A stretch of 64,000 nucleotides of DNA from Catenuloplanes atrovinosus (GTDB lineage: Bacteria > Actinomycetota > Actinomycetes > Mycobacteriales > Micromonosporaceae). Of this stretch, positions 32,739-41,119 are shown in pieces. The stretch covers positions 5,442,001-5,506,000 of the forward strand of contig NZ_JAVDYB010000001.1 in assembly GCF_031458235.1 (NCBI RefSeq), given 5' to 3'. The notes under the pieces were generated by a model that saw only the letters and a list, made by a program, of their open reading frames with translations, was not told where the DNA came from and ran no database searches. A program made the position numbers and the translations under genes. Within the stretch, counting starts at the first letter, position 1. Each line of letters starts with the position of its first letter.

Positions 32739-34390
32739 CGGCCGTTGTCGGCGAGGACTGTGGCGTAGAACTCGCGGGCCTCGTCGCCGCCGGTGTTGCG
32801 CCACTCGGTGACGACCGCGTCCAGGTCGGAGATCGGGCGGCGACCGCGCTCGATGTCGGTCATCTTGTCCACGGTGGGCTGCGTGATGCTGGCCAGTTTG
32901 GTCGGCGTCTCCACCTTGATGCCGGCCCACGGGTCCGGCTCCGCGTACCGGATCGCGTCGTTGGCCCAGGCGAGGAAGTCCTGCGCGTAGTTCGGCAGGT
33001 CGGCGCCGCCGACGATCACCGCGGGACGCCCGCCGAGGAAGCCGAACTGGTTGGCGTACTCCTTGGTGTACAGGTCGTTGGTGACCGGGGTGCCGTCGGC
33101 GGCGCGGGTGAAGTGGGTGCCCTCCACGCCGTACTCGCGCAGCTCGTACTCCTTGGTGCCGAACGGCGCGGCGGTCCAGTTGAGCACGCGCAGCAGTTCC
33201 TCGGTGCGGGCCTGGCCGAGGCCCTTCTTGATGAAGGTCCAGATGATGCCGGGCGTGCCCTGCCAGCGGACCGGCTGCTGTCCGGGCGCCGCGCCGAACA
33301 CCTTGATCGGCTGAAGGTTGAACGTCGGGTTCACCCGGGTCTCGTCGCGCTGCAGGCCGCGCCACACACCGAGACCGCCCTGCCAGCAGACCACCTTGCC
33401 GGCGCGGAGCAGCGCGTTCGCGTCGCCGCCCTTGCTGCCGGCCAGGTCCGGGTGCATCAGCCCGTCCCGGTGAATCCGGATCATGAACTCGATGGCCTGC
33501 CTGTACTCCGGGGTCTCGTACTTGTGCACGAGCGTGCCGTCCGGGTTCTTCCGCCACCCCTGCTGCGAGCCGGGTACGCCGAGCGCCTGCTGCACCTCGG
33601 CCGAGATGTCGCCGAACGCCCAGACGCCCTTGCCCGGGTCGGTGAGCTTCGTGCCGTACGCGTACAGCTCGTCGAGGTTCGTCGGGTCCGCCACGCCGGC
33701 CGCCTCGGCCAGGTCCTTGCGGTGGAACAGCGCGTACGGGAACGGGCTGTCCGTCGGGAACGGCACGCCCATCAGCTTCCCGCCCCAGACCGAGTCCTTC
33801 CACGCCGCGGTGGGCAGGGCGGCCAGCATCGGATAGTTCGCGCCCTTCTCCTTCGCCAGGTACGGCGTGAGGTCCTCGAAGAGCACGTGCGCGCCCTCGG
33901 AGAAGCGGGCGATGCGCGCGATGTCCCAGCCGGGGATGACCAGCAGCTCCGGCACGTCGCGCGCGCCGACCATCGCGTTCACCTTCTCGCTGTACGTGTT
34001 GCCGTCCTGCACGCTGAACTCGACCGGCACGCCGAGCGCCGCGTTGACCGCGTCCACGTACGCGTTCTGCCCGGTGGCGGGCGGCGGCGGGCCCCACCAC
34101 GGGGTGGTCGCCTTGATCGGCGTGCCGCTGGTGCCGGGCTTCTCGGTGATCGCGGCGACCGTCTTCGCCGGGTAGCGCACGTAGCCGTCCGCGACCGGGG
34201 GCGTGCCCTTGATGTCCGGCTGCACGAGCTGCACCGGCTTGAAGTCCGGCACCACCGCGCTGGCGGCGTCCGCGTTGGTCGCGGTGCCGGTCGGGCCCGG
34301 CTCCCGGCTGCAGCCGCTGAGCAGGCCGCCACCGGCCACGGTGGCGGCGCCCATGCCGACGAGTCCCAGGATTGTCCGGCGGTTCGTCAC
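32735..34390 (-). CDS. Carbohydrate ABC transporter substrate-binding lipoprotein (LplA-like)
   Basis: A 551-aa extracellular solute-binding protein. TNRRTILGLVGMGAATVAGG with a following L-S-G-C lipobox gives an acylated Cys at ~26; the R-R-T start suggests Tat export. The long form (~550 aa) with VRYPAKTVAAITEKPGTSGT at ~70 is typical of LplA/YtcQ-type proteins, which bind oligosaccharides derived from complex glycans. GTG 34390 has GAGAGGAG about 7 nt upstream. It heads the three-gene importer operon and diverges from the ROK repressor, with a ROK-type operator between them. Confidence 0.92.
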   Translation of the reverse strand: MTNRRTILGLVGMGAATVAGGGLLSGCSREPGPTGTATNADAASAVVPDFKPVQLVQPDIKGTPPVADGYVRYPAKTVAAITEKPGTSGTPIKATTPWWGPPPPATGQNAYVDAVNAALGVPVEFSVQDGNTYSEKVNAMVGARDVPELLVIPGWDIARIARFSEGAHVLFEDLTPYLAKEKGANYPMLAALPTAAWKDSVWGGKLMGVPFPTDSPFPYALFHRKDLAEAAGVADPTNLDELYAYGTKLTDPGKGVWAFGDISAEVQQALGVPGSQQGWRKNPDGTLVHKYETPEYRQAIEFMIRIHRDGLMHPDLAGSKGGDANALLRAGKVVCWQGGLGVWRGLQRDETRVNPTFNLQPIKVFGAAPGQQPVRWQGTPGIIWTFIKKGLGQARTEELLRVLNWTAAPFGTKEYELREYGVEGTHFTRAADGTPVTNDLYTKEYANQFGFLGGRPAVIVGGADLPNYAQDFLAWANDAIRYAEPDPWAGIKVETPTKLASITQPTVDKMTDIERGRRPISDLDAVVTEWRNTGGDEAREFYATVLADNGR

Positions 34391-34440
34391 CGCGCGCTCC
34401 TCTCGGATATGTGTGTGCCCGCGCCGGTGAAGGCGCTAGA

Positions 34441-34466
34441 GTTAGTTCGTCTGGTGACTAAACAAA
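34441..34466. promoter_or_regulatory. Candidate ROK operator
   Basis: GTTAGT and ACTAAACAAAGT form an imperfect inverted repeat (TTAGT..ACTAA, 10-bp spacer) in the divergent gap between the sugar-binding-protein gene and the ROK gene. ACTAAACAAA half-sites are typical of actinobacterial ROK repressor operators. Confidence 0.55.
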
Positions 34467-34562
34467 GTAGCCGACGGTGCAGTGCCCCACAAGGGAGGTG
34501 CCGGGCGGCGGATGCGGCATGATGGTCGGGACACCGGGGAGCGGGGCACAACGTTGATCACC

Positions 34563-35717
34563 ATGCAGACCGGCCCGCAGCCGGCCGACTTCGCCGACGT
34601 GCGAGCGACGAACCTGGCCGTCGTGCTGCGCCACGTGCGCGCGCACGGGCCGGTCTCCCGCGCCGGCATCGCGGCCGCCACCGGGCTGAACAAGGCGACC
34701 GTCTCCAGCCTGGTGGCGGACCTGATCGAGCGTCGGCTGCTGCGCGAGACCGGCCTGGCGGAGAACCGCATCGGCCGGCCCGCGACCATGCTGGTGCTGG
34801 ACGGCTCGGCGTACGCGGCGATCGGCATCGAGGTCACCGGCGACCACCTGACCGCGGTCGCGGTGGACCTGGCCGGCGAGCAGCTGCTCTCCTGGCGGCG
34901 CGCGTTCCCCGGCCGGGAGGCCGAGCCCGGCCGCGGCGTCAGCGCCATCGCGGCGCTGGCCGGCCGGGCCGCCGCGCGGGCGGGCACGCGGGGCCGCCAG
35001 GTGCTGGGGCTGACCGTCGGCGTGCCCGGCCTGGTCGACGAGGCCGGCGCGGTGCGGTCCTCGGCCGCGCTCGGCTGGTCCGACGTGGACCTGCGCGGCG
35101 ACCTGCTCAAGGCGCTGCGCAAGCCGGAGTACGACGTCGCCGTGGACAACGACGCGAACCTCGCCGCGCTCGCCGAGCAGCGCTACGGCGGCCACGACGG
35201 CGCGCGCAACCTGGTCTACCTGGCCGGCGAGACCGGGCTCGGCGCCGGGCTGATCGTCGACGGCCGGCTGCTGCGCGGCGGGCGCGGCTTCACCGGCGAG
35301 ATCGGCCGAATCCGGCTGCACGGCGGCACGCTGGAGGAACTGGCCGGCATCGAGTCGCTGATCCAGCGCGCGCTGCCGGACGCGGACGCGGAGGGCCCGG
35401 TCACCGACTTCGCGCCCGAGGTGGAGCGCGTCGCGGCCGCGGCCCGCGCCGGTGACGCCCGCGCGCTGGAGGCGCTGCGCGACGTCGGCCGCCACCTCGG
35501 CCACGGCCTGTCGCTGCTGAACCACCTGCTGGACCCCGAGGTGATCGTGCTCGGCGGCTACTTCGTGCCGCTGGCCGAGTGGCTGATCCCGGCCGCGGGG
35601 ACGGACGGCGCGACGGTGACCACGTCCGCGATCGGGCCGGGCGCGGCCGCGGTCGGCGGCGCGGCGCGGGTGCTGGACGCGCTGGACGCGGGCGTGCTGC
35701 CGGCGCTCGCCGGCTGA
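34563..35717 (+). CDS. ROK family transcriptional repressor
   Basis: A 384-aa regulator. The N-terminal winged HTH is at ~10-75 (ATNLAVVLRHVRAHGPVSRA, then GLNKATVSSLVADLIERRLL). The ROK kinase-like domain has AIGIEVTGDHLTAVAVDL, GVPGLVDEAGAV, AVDNDANLAALAEQRYGG and GETGLGAGLIVDGRLLRGG. The zinc motif of most ROK proteins (C-x-C-x4-C) is missing; the matching segment reads LHGGTLEELAGIESL. The start is ATG 34563; TTG 34554 is possible. It is divergent from the CUT1 importer and presumably represses it in response to the imported sugar. Confidence 0.9.
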   Translation: MQTGPQPADFADVRATNLAVVLRHVRAHGPVSRAGIAAATGLNKATVSSLVADLIERRLLRETGLAENRIGRPATMLVLDGSAYAAIGIEVTGDHLTAVAVDLAGEQLLSWRRAFPGREAEPGRGVSAIAALAGRAAARAGTRGRQVLGLTVGVPGLVDEAGAVRSSAALGWSDVDLRGDLLKALRKPEYDVAVDNDANLAALAEQRYGGHDGARNLVYLAGETGLGAGLIVDGRLLRGGRGFTGEIGRIRLHGGTLEELAGIESLIQRALPDADAEGPVTDFAPEVERVAAAARAGDARALEALRDVGRHLGHGLSLLNHLLDPEVIVLGGYFVPLAEWLIPAAGTDGATVTTSAIGPGAAAVGGAARVLDALDAGVLPALAG

Positions 35718-35933
35718 CCTTCCTCAGCGGCGCCTTTTGTTGTCCGGCACGCTGAAATGCGTCGTGTTTCATTGATCTTGGACATTGCCGCAGGCTGGGG
35801 TGGGAGCGATTCCATCGGCCGGATTCATCGACATGGAATCGATGCTCCTCACCCCTTGACCGGGCGTGGCCAGGGGTGCAAACCTCAGTTTACTCCGGGT
35901 GTAACACGCTGGAAACCGTGCGACCTCGGAGCT
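35718..35933. other. Intergenic region between the ROK and GH3 genes
   Basis: About 215 bp, AT-richer than its surroundings. It holds an inverted repeat CGATTCCAT / ATGGAATCG (35807-35815 and 35833-35841), which may be an operator or the ROK transcript's terminator. A TTGACC box near 35857 may be part of the GH3 promoter. No gene is seen. Confidence 0.45.
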
Positions 35934-35966
35934 TTTCTCGAACGTTCGTCGAAGCGCTTCGAGAAA
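35934..35966. promoter_or_regulatory. Candidate LacI-family operator before the GH3 gene
   Basis: TTTCTCGAA and TTCGAGAAA form 9-bp arms. Inside are two adjacent perfect palindromes, CGAACGTTCG (35939-35948) and TCGAAGCGCTTCGA (35949-35962). The second has the central CG symmetry of LacI-family sites. It lies about 55 bp upstream of the GH3-lacI operon, so the LacI protein encoded there is the likely ligand. Confidence 0.6.
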
Positions 35967-36019
35967 TCCGCAGGCGCTCCCCACCAGAGCTGTACGGCGC
36001 ACTCAAAGGATGACCCACC

Positions 36020-38848
36020 GTGAGTGATCTTCAGGGCACCGTCTTCCGCGACCCCGAGCAAGCGCTTTCCTCGCGTGTCGCGGATCTGCTCGGCCGGCTC
36101 ACCCTCGCGGAGAAGGTGGCGCTGCTGCACCAGCACCAGGCCCCGGTGCCGCGGCTCGGGATGGAACGCTTCAAGACCGGCACCGAGGCGCTGCACGGCG
36201 TCGCCTGGCTCGGCCCGGCCACCGTGTTCCCGCAGGCGCTCGGGCTGGCCAGCACCTGGGACTCGGACCTGGTCCGCCGGGTCGGCGCCGCGGTCGGCGA
36301 CGAGGTGCGCGGCTACCACCACAAGGACCCGGAGCGCGCCGGGCTGAACGTGTGGGCGCCGGTGGTCAACCCGCTGCGCGACCCGCGGTGGGGGCGCAAC
36401 GAGGAGGGCTACGCCGAGGACCCGTGGCTGACCGGGCTGATCGGCACCGCGTACGCCCGGGGCCTGCGCGGCGACCACCCGTTCTACCTGCGTACCGCGC
36501 CCACGCTGAAGCACTTCCTGGCGTACAACAACGAGACCGACCGCGCGCTCACCTCCAGCAACCTGCCGCCGCGCGTGCTGCACGAGTACGAACTGCCCGC
36601 GTTCCGCGCGCCGCTGGCCGCCGGCGCCGCCGTCGCGGTGATGGCCTCCTACAACCTGGTCAACGGCGTGCCCACGCACCTGAGCCCGCTGATCGGCGAG
36701 GTGCTGCGCGGCTTCTCCGACGAGGAGATCATGGTGGTCGGCGACGCGGCCGCGGTCTCCAACCTGGCCCGCGAGCAGCGCCGCGCGCCGGACCACGTCG
36801 CCGGCTTCGCGGCCGCGCTGCGGGCCGGCGTGGACTGCATGACCGAGGACGGCGAGGACAGCGCACCGACGATCGGGTTCCTCACCGAGGCACTGGACCG
36901 CGGGCTGATCGACGAGTCGCACGTGGACGCCGCGGTGCGGCGCATCCTGTCCGTGCGGTTCCGGCTCGGCGAGTTCGACCCGCCGGAGCGCAATCCGTAC
37001 GCGGCGATCACCGCGGACACGATCAACCGCACCGCGCACCAGGAGCTGGCCCGGGAGGCGGCGCGCGCGTCCGTGGTGCTGCTGAGGAACGAGTGCGGGC
37101 CGATCCTGCCGCTCGCACCCGGCACCCGCGTGGCCGTGATCGGGCCGCTCGGCGACGCGGTGCACGAGGACTGGTACTCGGGCGGGCTGCCGTACCAGGT
37201 CACGCCCTACCGGGCGATCGCGGAGCGGGTTCCGGCCACGGTCACCGAGGGCGCCGACCGGGTCGCGCTGAAGACCCCCGGCGGGTACGTGTCCGCGCCC
37301 TCCTCCCCCGGCGGCGGACCGCTGCGCGGCGACGCGGCCACGCCCTCGCACTTCGACGTGCTCGACTACGGATACGGCGTGATCGCGCTGCGCGCCGCCG
37401 GGAACGGGCGGGTCGCGGCCGTGTTCGAGCCCGGCGGGCCGCTCGTCAACGACCAGCCCGGCCCGAACGGCTGGGAGGTGCACGAGACGTTCGACACCGC
37501 GGACGCCGGCGACGGGCGGCTGCACCTGCGGCACCGGCAGACCGGCCGGTGGGTGGCGCTCGGCGCGGACGGGCTGCTGCGCGCGTCCGCGGAGACGGCG
37601 GACCGGGCGGTGCCGATCGCGGTCGACGTGGTGGCCGACGGCGTCGAGGCCGCGGTGACCGCCGCCGCGGACGCGGACGTGGCCGTGGTGGTGCTCGGCA
37701 ACCACCCGCTGGTCAACGGGCGGGAGACGGAGGACCGGCCCGGGCTCGGGCTGCCCGCGGCCGCGGCGGCGCTGCTGCGCGCGGTGTACGCGGCGAACCG
37801 GCGCACCGTGCTGGTGCTGACCAGCAGCTATCCGTACGCGCTGGGCGCGCTCGCGGACCGGCTGCCCGCGGTGCTGTGGTCCGCGCACGGCGGGCAGGAG
37901 CACGGCACCGCGATCGCGGACGTGCTGTTCGGCGCGGACGCGGGCGGGCGCCCGGTGGACCCGGCCGGGCGGCTCACCCAGACCTGGTACCGGTCCGAGG
38001 CGGAGCTGCCGGACCTGCTCGACTACGACATCGTCGCCACCGACGCCACGTACCTCTACTACCGGGGCGCGCCGCTGTTCCCGTTCGGGCACGGGCTGAG
38101 CTACACCCGGTTCGGCTACCGGGACCTGCGGCTGAGCGCGGCCTCGATCGGCCCGGACGACGCGGTGGAGGTGTCCGTCGAGGTGACCAACGCCGGTGAC
38201 CGGGACGGCGTGGAGGTGGTGCAGCTCTACACGCGCCAGCAGCGCTCCCGGGTCAAGCAGCCGCTGCGGGCGCTGCGCGGCTTCGCCCGCGTCCGGCTGG
38301 CGGCCGGCGAGAGCACCCGCGTGACGCTCCCGCTGCGCGCGGCCGACCTGGCGTTCTGGGACGTCACCCGCGGCCGTCCGGTGATCGAGGCGGCGCGGCA
38401 CACGGTGGCGGTCGGCCGGTCCAGCGCGGACCCGGTGCTGACCACCACGCTGACCGTGCGCGGCGAGCGGATCCCGGACCGCGACCCGGGCGCGACGCTG
38501 CGCGCGGCCGACAACGACGACTACGACGGCGTGCTGCCGGTGCGCCATGACCGGCTCGCGTCCGTGCGCGCGGACGCGTGGGCCGCGTTCGAGCGCGTCG
38601 CGTTCGGCGGTCAGGCGCGGGTACGCGTCCGGGGCACCGGGCCCGGCACGGTCACGCTGCGGCTGGACGACCCGGCCGGTCCGGTGATCGGCACCGTGGC
38701 GCTGCCGGCGGGCGACGCGCCGGCCGAGGTCACCGCGCCGGTGGAATCCGTGGACGGAGTGCGCGACCTGTTCCTCGTCTACGGCGGCGCGGGCATTACC
38801 GTGAGCGAGATGACGTTCACGGCGGCCGAGAGGGGCATCGGTGGGTGA
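36020..38848 (+). CDS. Glycoside hydrolase family 3 protein with an internal insert and C-terminal carbohydrate-binding domain
   Basis: A 942-aa retaining glycosidase, beta-glucosidase or beta-xylosidase-like. The N-terminal TIM barrel (~15-310) has GTEALHGVAWLGPATVFPQA, WAPVVNPLRDPRWGRNEEGY and KHFLAYNNE. The likely nucleophile is Asp242 in MVVGDAAAVSNL. The GH3 C domain (~350-640) is split at ~425-535 by a beta-rich insert (FDVLDYGYGVIALRAAGNGR to GLLRASAETADRAVP). A fibronectin-like domain with FPFGHGLSYTRFGY follows, then a CBM6-like C-terminus (~820-942). There is no signal peptide, so it is cytoplasmic. GTG start with AAGGA upstream. It is cotranscribed with lacI, which begins 8 nt before its stop. 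Confidence 0.9.
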   Translation: MSDLQGTVFRDPEQALSSRVADLLGRLTLAEKVALLHQHQAPVPRLGMERFKTGTEALHGVAWLGPATVFPQALGLASTWDSDLVRRVGAAVGDEVRGYHHKDPERAGLNVWAPVVNPLRDPRWGRNEEGYAEDPWLTGLIGTAYARGLRGDHPFYLRTAPTLKHFLAYNNETDRALTSSNLPPRVLHEYELPAFRAPLAAGAAVAVMASYNLVNGVPTHLSPLIGEVLRGFSDEEIMVVGDAAAVSNLAREQRRAPDHVAGFAAALRAGVDCMTEDGEDSAPTIGFLTEALDRGLIDESHVDAAVRRILSVRFRLGEFDPPERNPYAAITADTINRTAHQELAREAARASVVLLRNECGPILPLAPGTRVAVIGPLGDAVHEDWYSGGLPYQVTPYRAIAERVPATVTEGADRVALKTPGGYVSAPSSPGGGPLRGDAATPSHFDVLDYGYGVIALRAAGNGRVAAVFEPGGPLVNDQPGPNGWEVHETFDTADAGDGRLHLRHRQTGRWVALGADGLLRASAETADRAVPIAVDVVADGVEAAVTAAADADVAVVVLGNHPLVNGRETEDRPGLGLPAAAAALLRAVYAANRRTVLVLTSSYPYALGALADRLPAVLWSAHGGQEHGTAIADVLFGADAGGRPVDPAGRLTQTWYRSEAELPDLLDYDIVATDATYLYYRGAPLFPFGHGLSYTRFGYRDLRLSAASIGPDDAVEVSVEVTNAGDRDGVEVVQLYTRQQRSRVKQPLRALRGFARVRLAAGESTRVTLPLRAADLAFWDVTRGRPVIEAARHTVAVGRSSADPVLTTTLTVRGERIPDRDPGATLRAADNDDYDGVLPVRHDRLASVRADAWAAFERVAFGGQARVRVRGTGPGTVTLRLDDPAGPVIGTVALPAGDAPAEVTAPVESVDGVRDLFLVYGGAGITVSEMTFTAAERGIGG

Positions 38849-39992
38849 GGACCGGGCGTTCTCCGTACCCGCGCAGAGCGGTCCGTCCGACGAGGACCGG
38901 CCCGCGTCCGCGCGGCGCACCACGAGCCGCCGCGGCGGCGCGAAGCGGCCGGACACGGTCACGATCACGGACGTGGCCCGGCACGCGGGCGTCGCGGTCA
39001 GCACCGTGTCCTACGTGCTCAGCGGCAAGCGGGCGATCTCCGCGGTGACCCGGGAGCGCGTGCTGGCCAGCATCCGCACGCTCGGGTACCACCCGCACGC
39101 CGGCGCCCGCGCGCTGGCCAGCCGCCGCGCCAACGTGATCGCGCTGGTCCTGCCGCTGCGCAGCGGCATGCACCTGCCGGTGCTGATGCAGTTCGCCACC
39201 GCGGTGGTCACCACGGCCCGGCAGTTCGACCACGACGTGCTGCTGGTGACCGCGGACGAGGGCCCGCACGGGCTGCGCCGGATCGCCGGCTCCGCCATGG
39301 TCGACGGCATCGTGATCATGGATGTGGAGATGCGCGACCCGCGCGTGCCGCTGCTGCGCGAGCTGGAGCGGCCCAGCGTGCTGATCGGCTTCCCGGCCGA
39401 CGCGGGCGGGCTGACCTGCGTCGACCTGGACTTCTACCGGGCCGGCGCCGCGTGCGTGGACCACCTGGTGGCGCTCGGGCACCGGTCGCTGGCGCTGCTC
39501 GGCGCGCCCGCGGTCGTCTACGAGCGGGACACCGGCTTCGCGCGGCGCACCCGGTCCGGGTTCCTGGAGACCGCGCGGCGGCACGGCGCGGCCGCGGTCG
39601 CCCAGCCCTGCGAGGAGAACTATCCGGCGGTACGCGACGCGCTCGCCCGGCTGCTAGCCGAGCGCCCGGACCTGACCGGGCTGGTGGTGCACAACGAGGC
39701 CGCGGTCGCGCACGTGCTGGCCGCGCTGCCCACGCTGGGCCGGCACGTGCCGCGGGACATCTCCGTGGTGGCGATCTGCCCGGACGAGCTGGCGGAACGC
39801 TCCGACCCGGCGCTGTCCTCCGTGCTGATCCCGGCGGAGGAGGTCGGCCGGCAGGCGGTGTCGCTGCTGATCAGCAAGGTGGAGGGCGAGTCGGTCCCGG
39901 ACGCGACGCTGCTCGACCCGCGCCTGACCGCCCGCGCCAGCACCGCCTCCGCCCGCCCGGCCCTCTCCCTCTCCGCCGGCCTCGACGCCTGA
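38841..39992 (+). CDS. LacI family transcriptional regulator
   Basis: A 383-aa regulator. A ~38-aa disordered, basic N-terminal extension precedes the HTH TITDVARHAGVAVSTVSYVL (~40-59). The hinge SGKRAISAVTRERVLASIRT and the type I periplasmic-binding fold follow. GTG 38841 has GAGAGGGG 5 nt upstream, inside the end of the GH3 gene. It is the last gene of the GH3 operon and most likely controls it through the palindromes at 35934-35966. The inducer is probably a product of glycan breakdown. Confidence 0.92.
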   Translation: MGEDRAFSVPAQSGPSDEDRPASARRTTSRRGGAKRPDTVTITDVARHAGVAVSTVSYVLSGKRAISAVTRERVLASIRTLGYHPHAGARALASRRANVIALVLPLRSGMHLPVLMQFATAVVTTARQFDHDVLLVTADEGPHGLRRIAGSAMVDGIVIMDVEMRDPRVPLLRELERPSVLIGFPADAGGLTCVDLDFYRAGAACVDHLVALGHRSLALLGAPAVVYERDTGFARRTRSGFLETARRHGAAAVAQPCEENYPAVRDALARLLAERPDLTGLVVHNEAAVAHVLAALPTLGRHVPRDISVVAICPDELAERSDPALSSVLIPAEEVGRQAVSLLISKVEGESVPDATLLDPRLTARASTASARPALSLSAGLDA

Positions 39993-40113
39993 CCGACCGG
40001 ACCACGGCGCCGACCCGTCCCACCACGGCGCCCGGTCCCGCCGCGCCGGACTCCCGCCGCGGACGACGCCGCCGTGCCGCGGCGCCCGGCCGGCGGCGCC
40101 GCGCGGTGGGGTT

Positions 40114-40199
40114 CTTGCGGCCACGGATCGTGCAGGGAGGCCGCCCGCGGCCGACCGGTGCCCGCGGGAGCATGCGGACCGCACCCCGCCGGAAGCGGG
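40114..40199 (+). repeat. Dispersed GC-rich repeat, copy D (3' of the 5-FCL gene)
   Basis: A full 86-bp copy: CTTGCGGCCACGGATCG, CAGGGAGGCCGCCCGCGG, CCGACCGGTGCCCGCGGG, AGCATGCGG, and CCGGAAGCGGG. It ends 9 bp from the stop codon of the 5-FCL gene. The IS110-type target is intact. Confidence 0.88.
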
Positions 40200-40208
40200 T
40201 ATATCGGC

Positions 40209-40985
40209 TTATAGGTTTTCGCGCAGCTGCCGCAGCAGCGGGATCGCCGCGATCTTCGCCTCGGTGAGGTCCGCCCAGTCGATCCGGCCCGGCGTGCGCG
40301 GCCCCCGGTGCGGGCGGCAGTCGATCACCCGGTCCGGCGTGACGATCAGGTCCAGCGGTACGTCGTGGCCGGTGACCGGGATGTCGCCGGCCGGGCGGAC
40401 CTGCGTCTCGTGCACCGTGGTCACCACCAGCGTGTGCGGCCCGATCAGCCCGGCCGCGGAGGCCACCGCGTACTCCAGGTCCGCGAAGCCGCCGCCCTTG
40501 CCGAGCCGCGCGCCGTCCTCGCCGGCCGCCACGCAGCCGGTCACCACCAGGTCGACCGGGTGCAGGTCGGCGACGGGCACGCGGCGGGCCGAGCGCGTCG
40601 CGCCCGCGATCGAGGCGGCCCGGCGCGGCGTGTCCGCCAGGTGCGCGGGGTCGAGCAGGAAGAACGGCTCCGGCTCGGCCAGCCGGGGCACGGCCATGAA
40701 CACTGTCTTGCCGTCCTGCAGCGCGCGCTGGCGCACCGGCAGTTGCGCGGAGTCCGGGTTCGCCTTGACCGTGTGCGCGGCGGCCCACTCCGGCAGGCCG
40801 CGCAGCCGCTCCGCCGCCGCCTCCGCGCCGATGAAGTTGGAGATCCGGTGCCGGGCGCCGGGGAAGCGGGACGCCTTCGCCGCGATCAGCGCGTCCCACA
40901 CCTCCTCGCGCAGCGCGGCCTTCGCGGCCAGCAGCTCGGCCGGGCCGCCGGCGTCGTGGTCGTGGCGCTTCGGCGGTCGGGGCAT
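40209..40985 (-). CDS. 5-formyltetrahydrofolate cyclo-ligase family protein
   Basis: A 258-aa protein of the 5-FCL/MTHFS fold. It has AAKAALREEVWDALIAAK, a nucleotide-binding RLGKGGGFADLEYAVASAAG (~165-184; the family G-x-G-x-G-x-Y/F-D), and VTTVHETQV with PLDLIVTPDRVI (family V-P-x-x-x-H-D-x-x-x-D-x-x-V-T-P). The length exceeds canonical 5-FCL (~190 aa), and an N-terminal region with FPGARHRISNFIGAEAAAER is typical of the longer actinobacterial paralogue. It may act on folates or be a related protein of unknown substrate. It is monocistronic; repeat copy D follows its stop. Confidence 0.75.
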   Translation of the reverse strand: MPRPPKRHDHDAGGPAELLAAKAALREEVWDALIAAKASRFPGARHRISNFIGAEAAAERLRGLPEWAAAHTVKANPDSAQLPVRQRALQDGKTVFMAVPRLAEPEPFFLLDPAHLADTPRRAASIAGATRSARRVPVADLHPVDLVVTGCVAAGEDGARLGKGGGFADLEYAVASAAGLIGPHTLVVTTVHETQVRPAGDIPVTGHDVPLDLIVTPDRVIDCRPHRGPRTPGRIDWADLTEAKIAAIPLLRQLRENL

Positions 40986-41105
40986 CGGCCGATCATCCCA
41001 AAAACCTCCGGCGGTACGGCATCCGCGTCCCCGACCAGGACTTAAGGCACGTTCAGGCAGGCGGTGTCGTCCGGGGGTGGGCACCACGCGGGTACCGGCA
41101 CAGGG

Positions 41106-41111
41106 CTAGCC
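41106..41111 (+). promoter_or_regulatory. Leaderless -10 box of pyk
   Basis: TAGCCT followed by 8 nt and GTG 41120. It is the same arrangement as at the methyltransferase gene and explains the absence of an RBS. Confidence 0.4.
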
Positions 41112-41119
41112 TGAGGTAT

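Noticed and set aside
35885-39004. 1039-codon minus-strand open frame
   Set aside because: Antisense to the GH3 gene; low-complexity translation.
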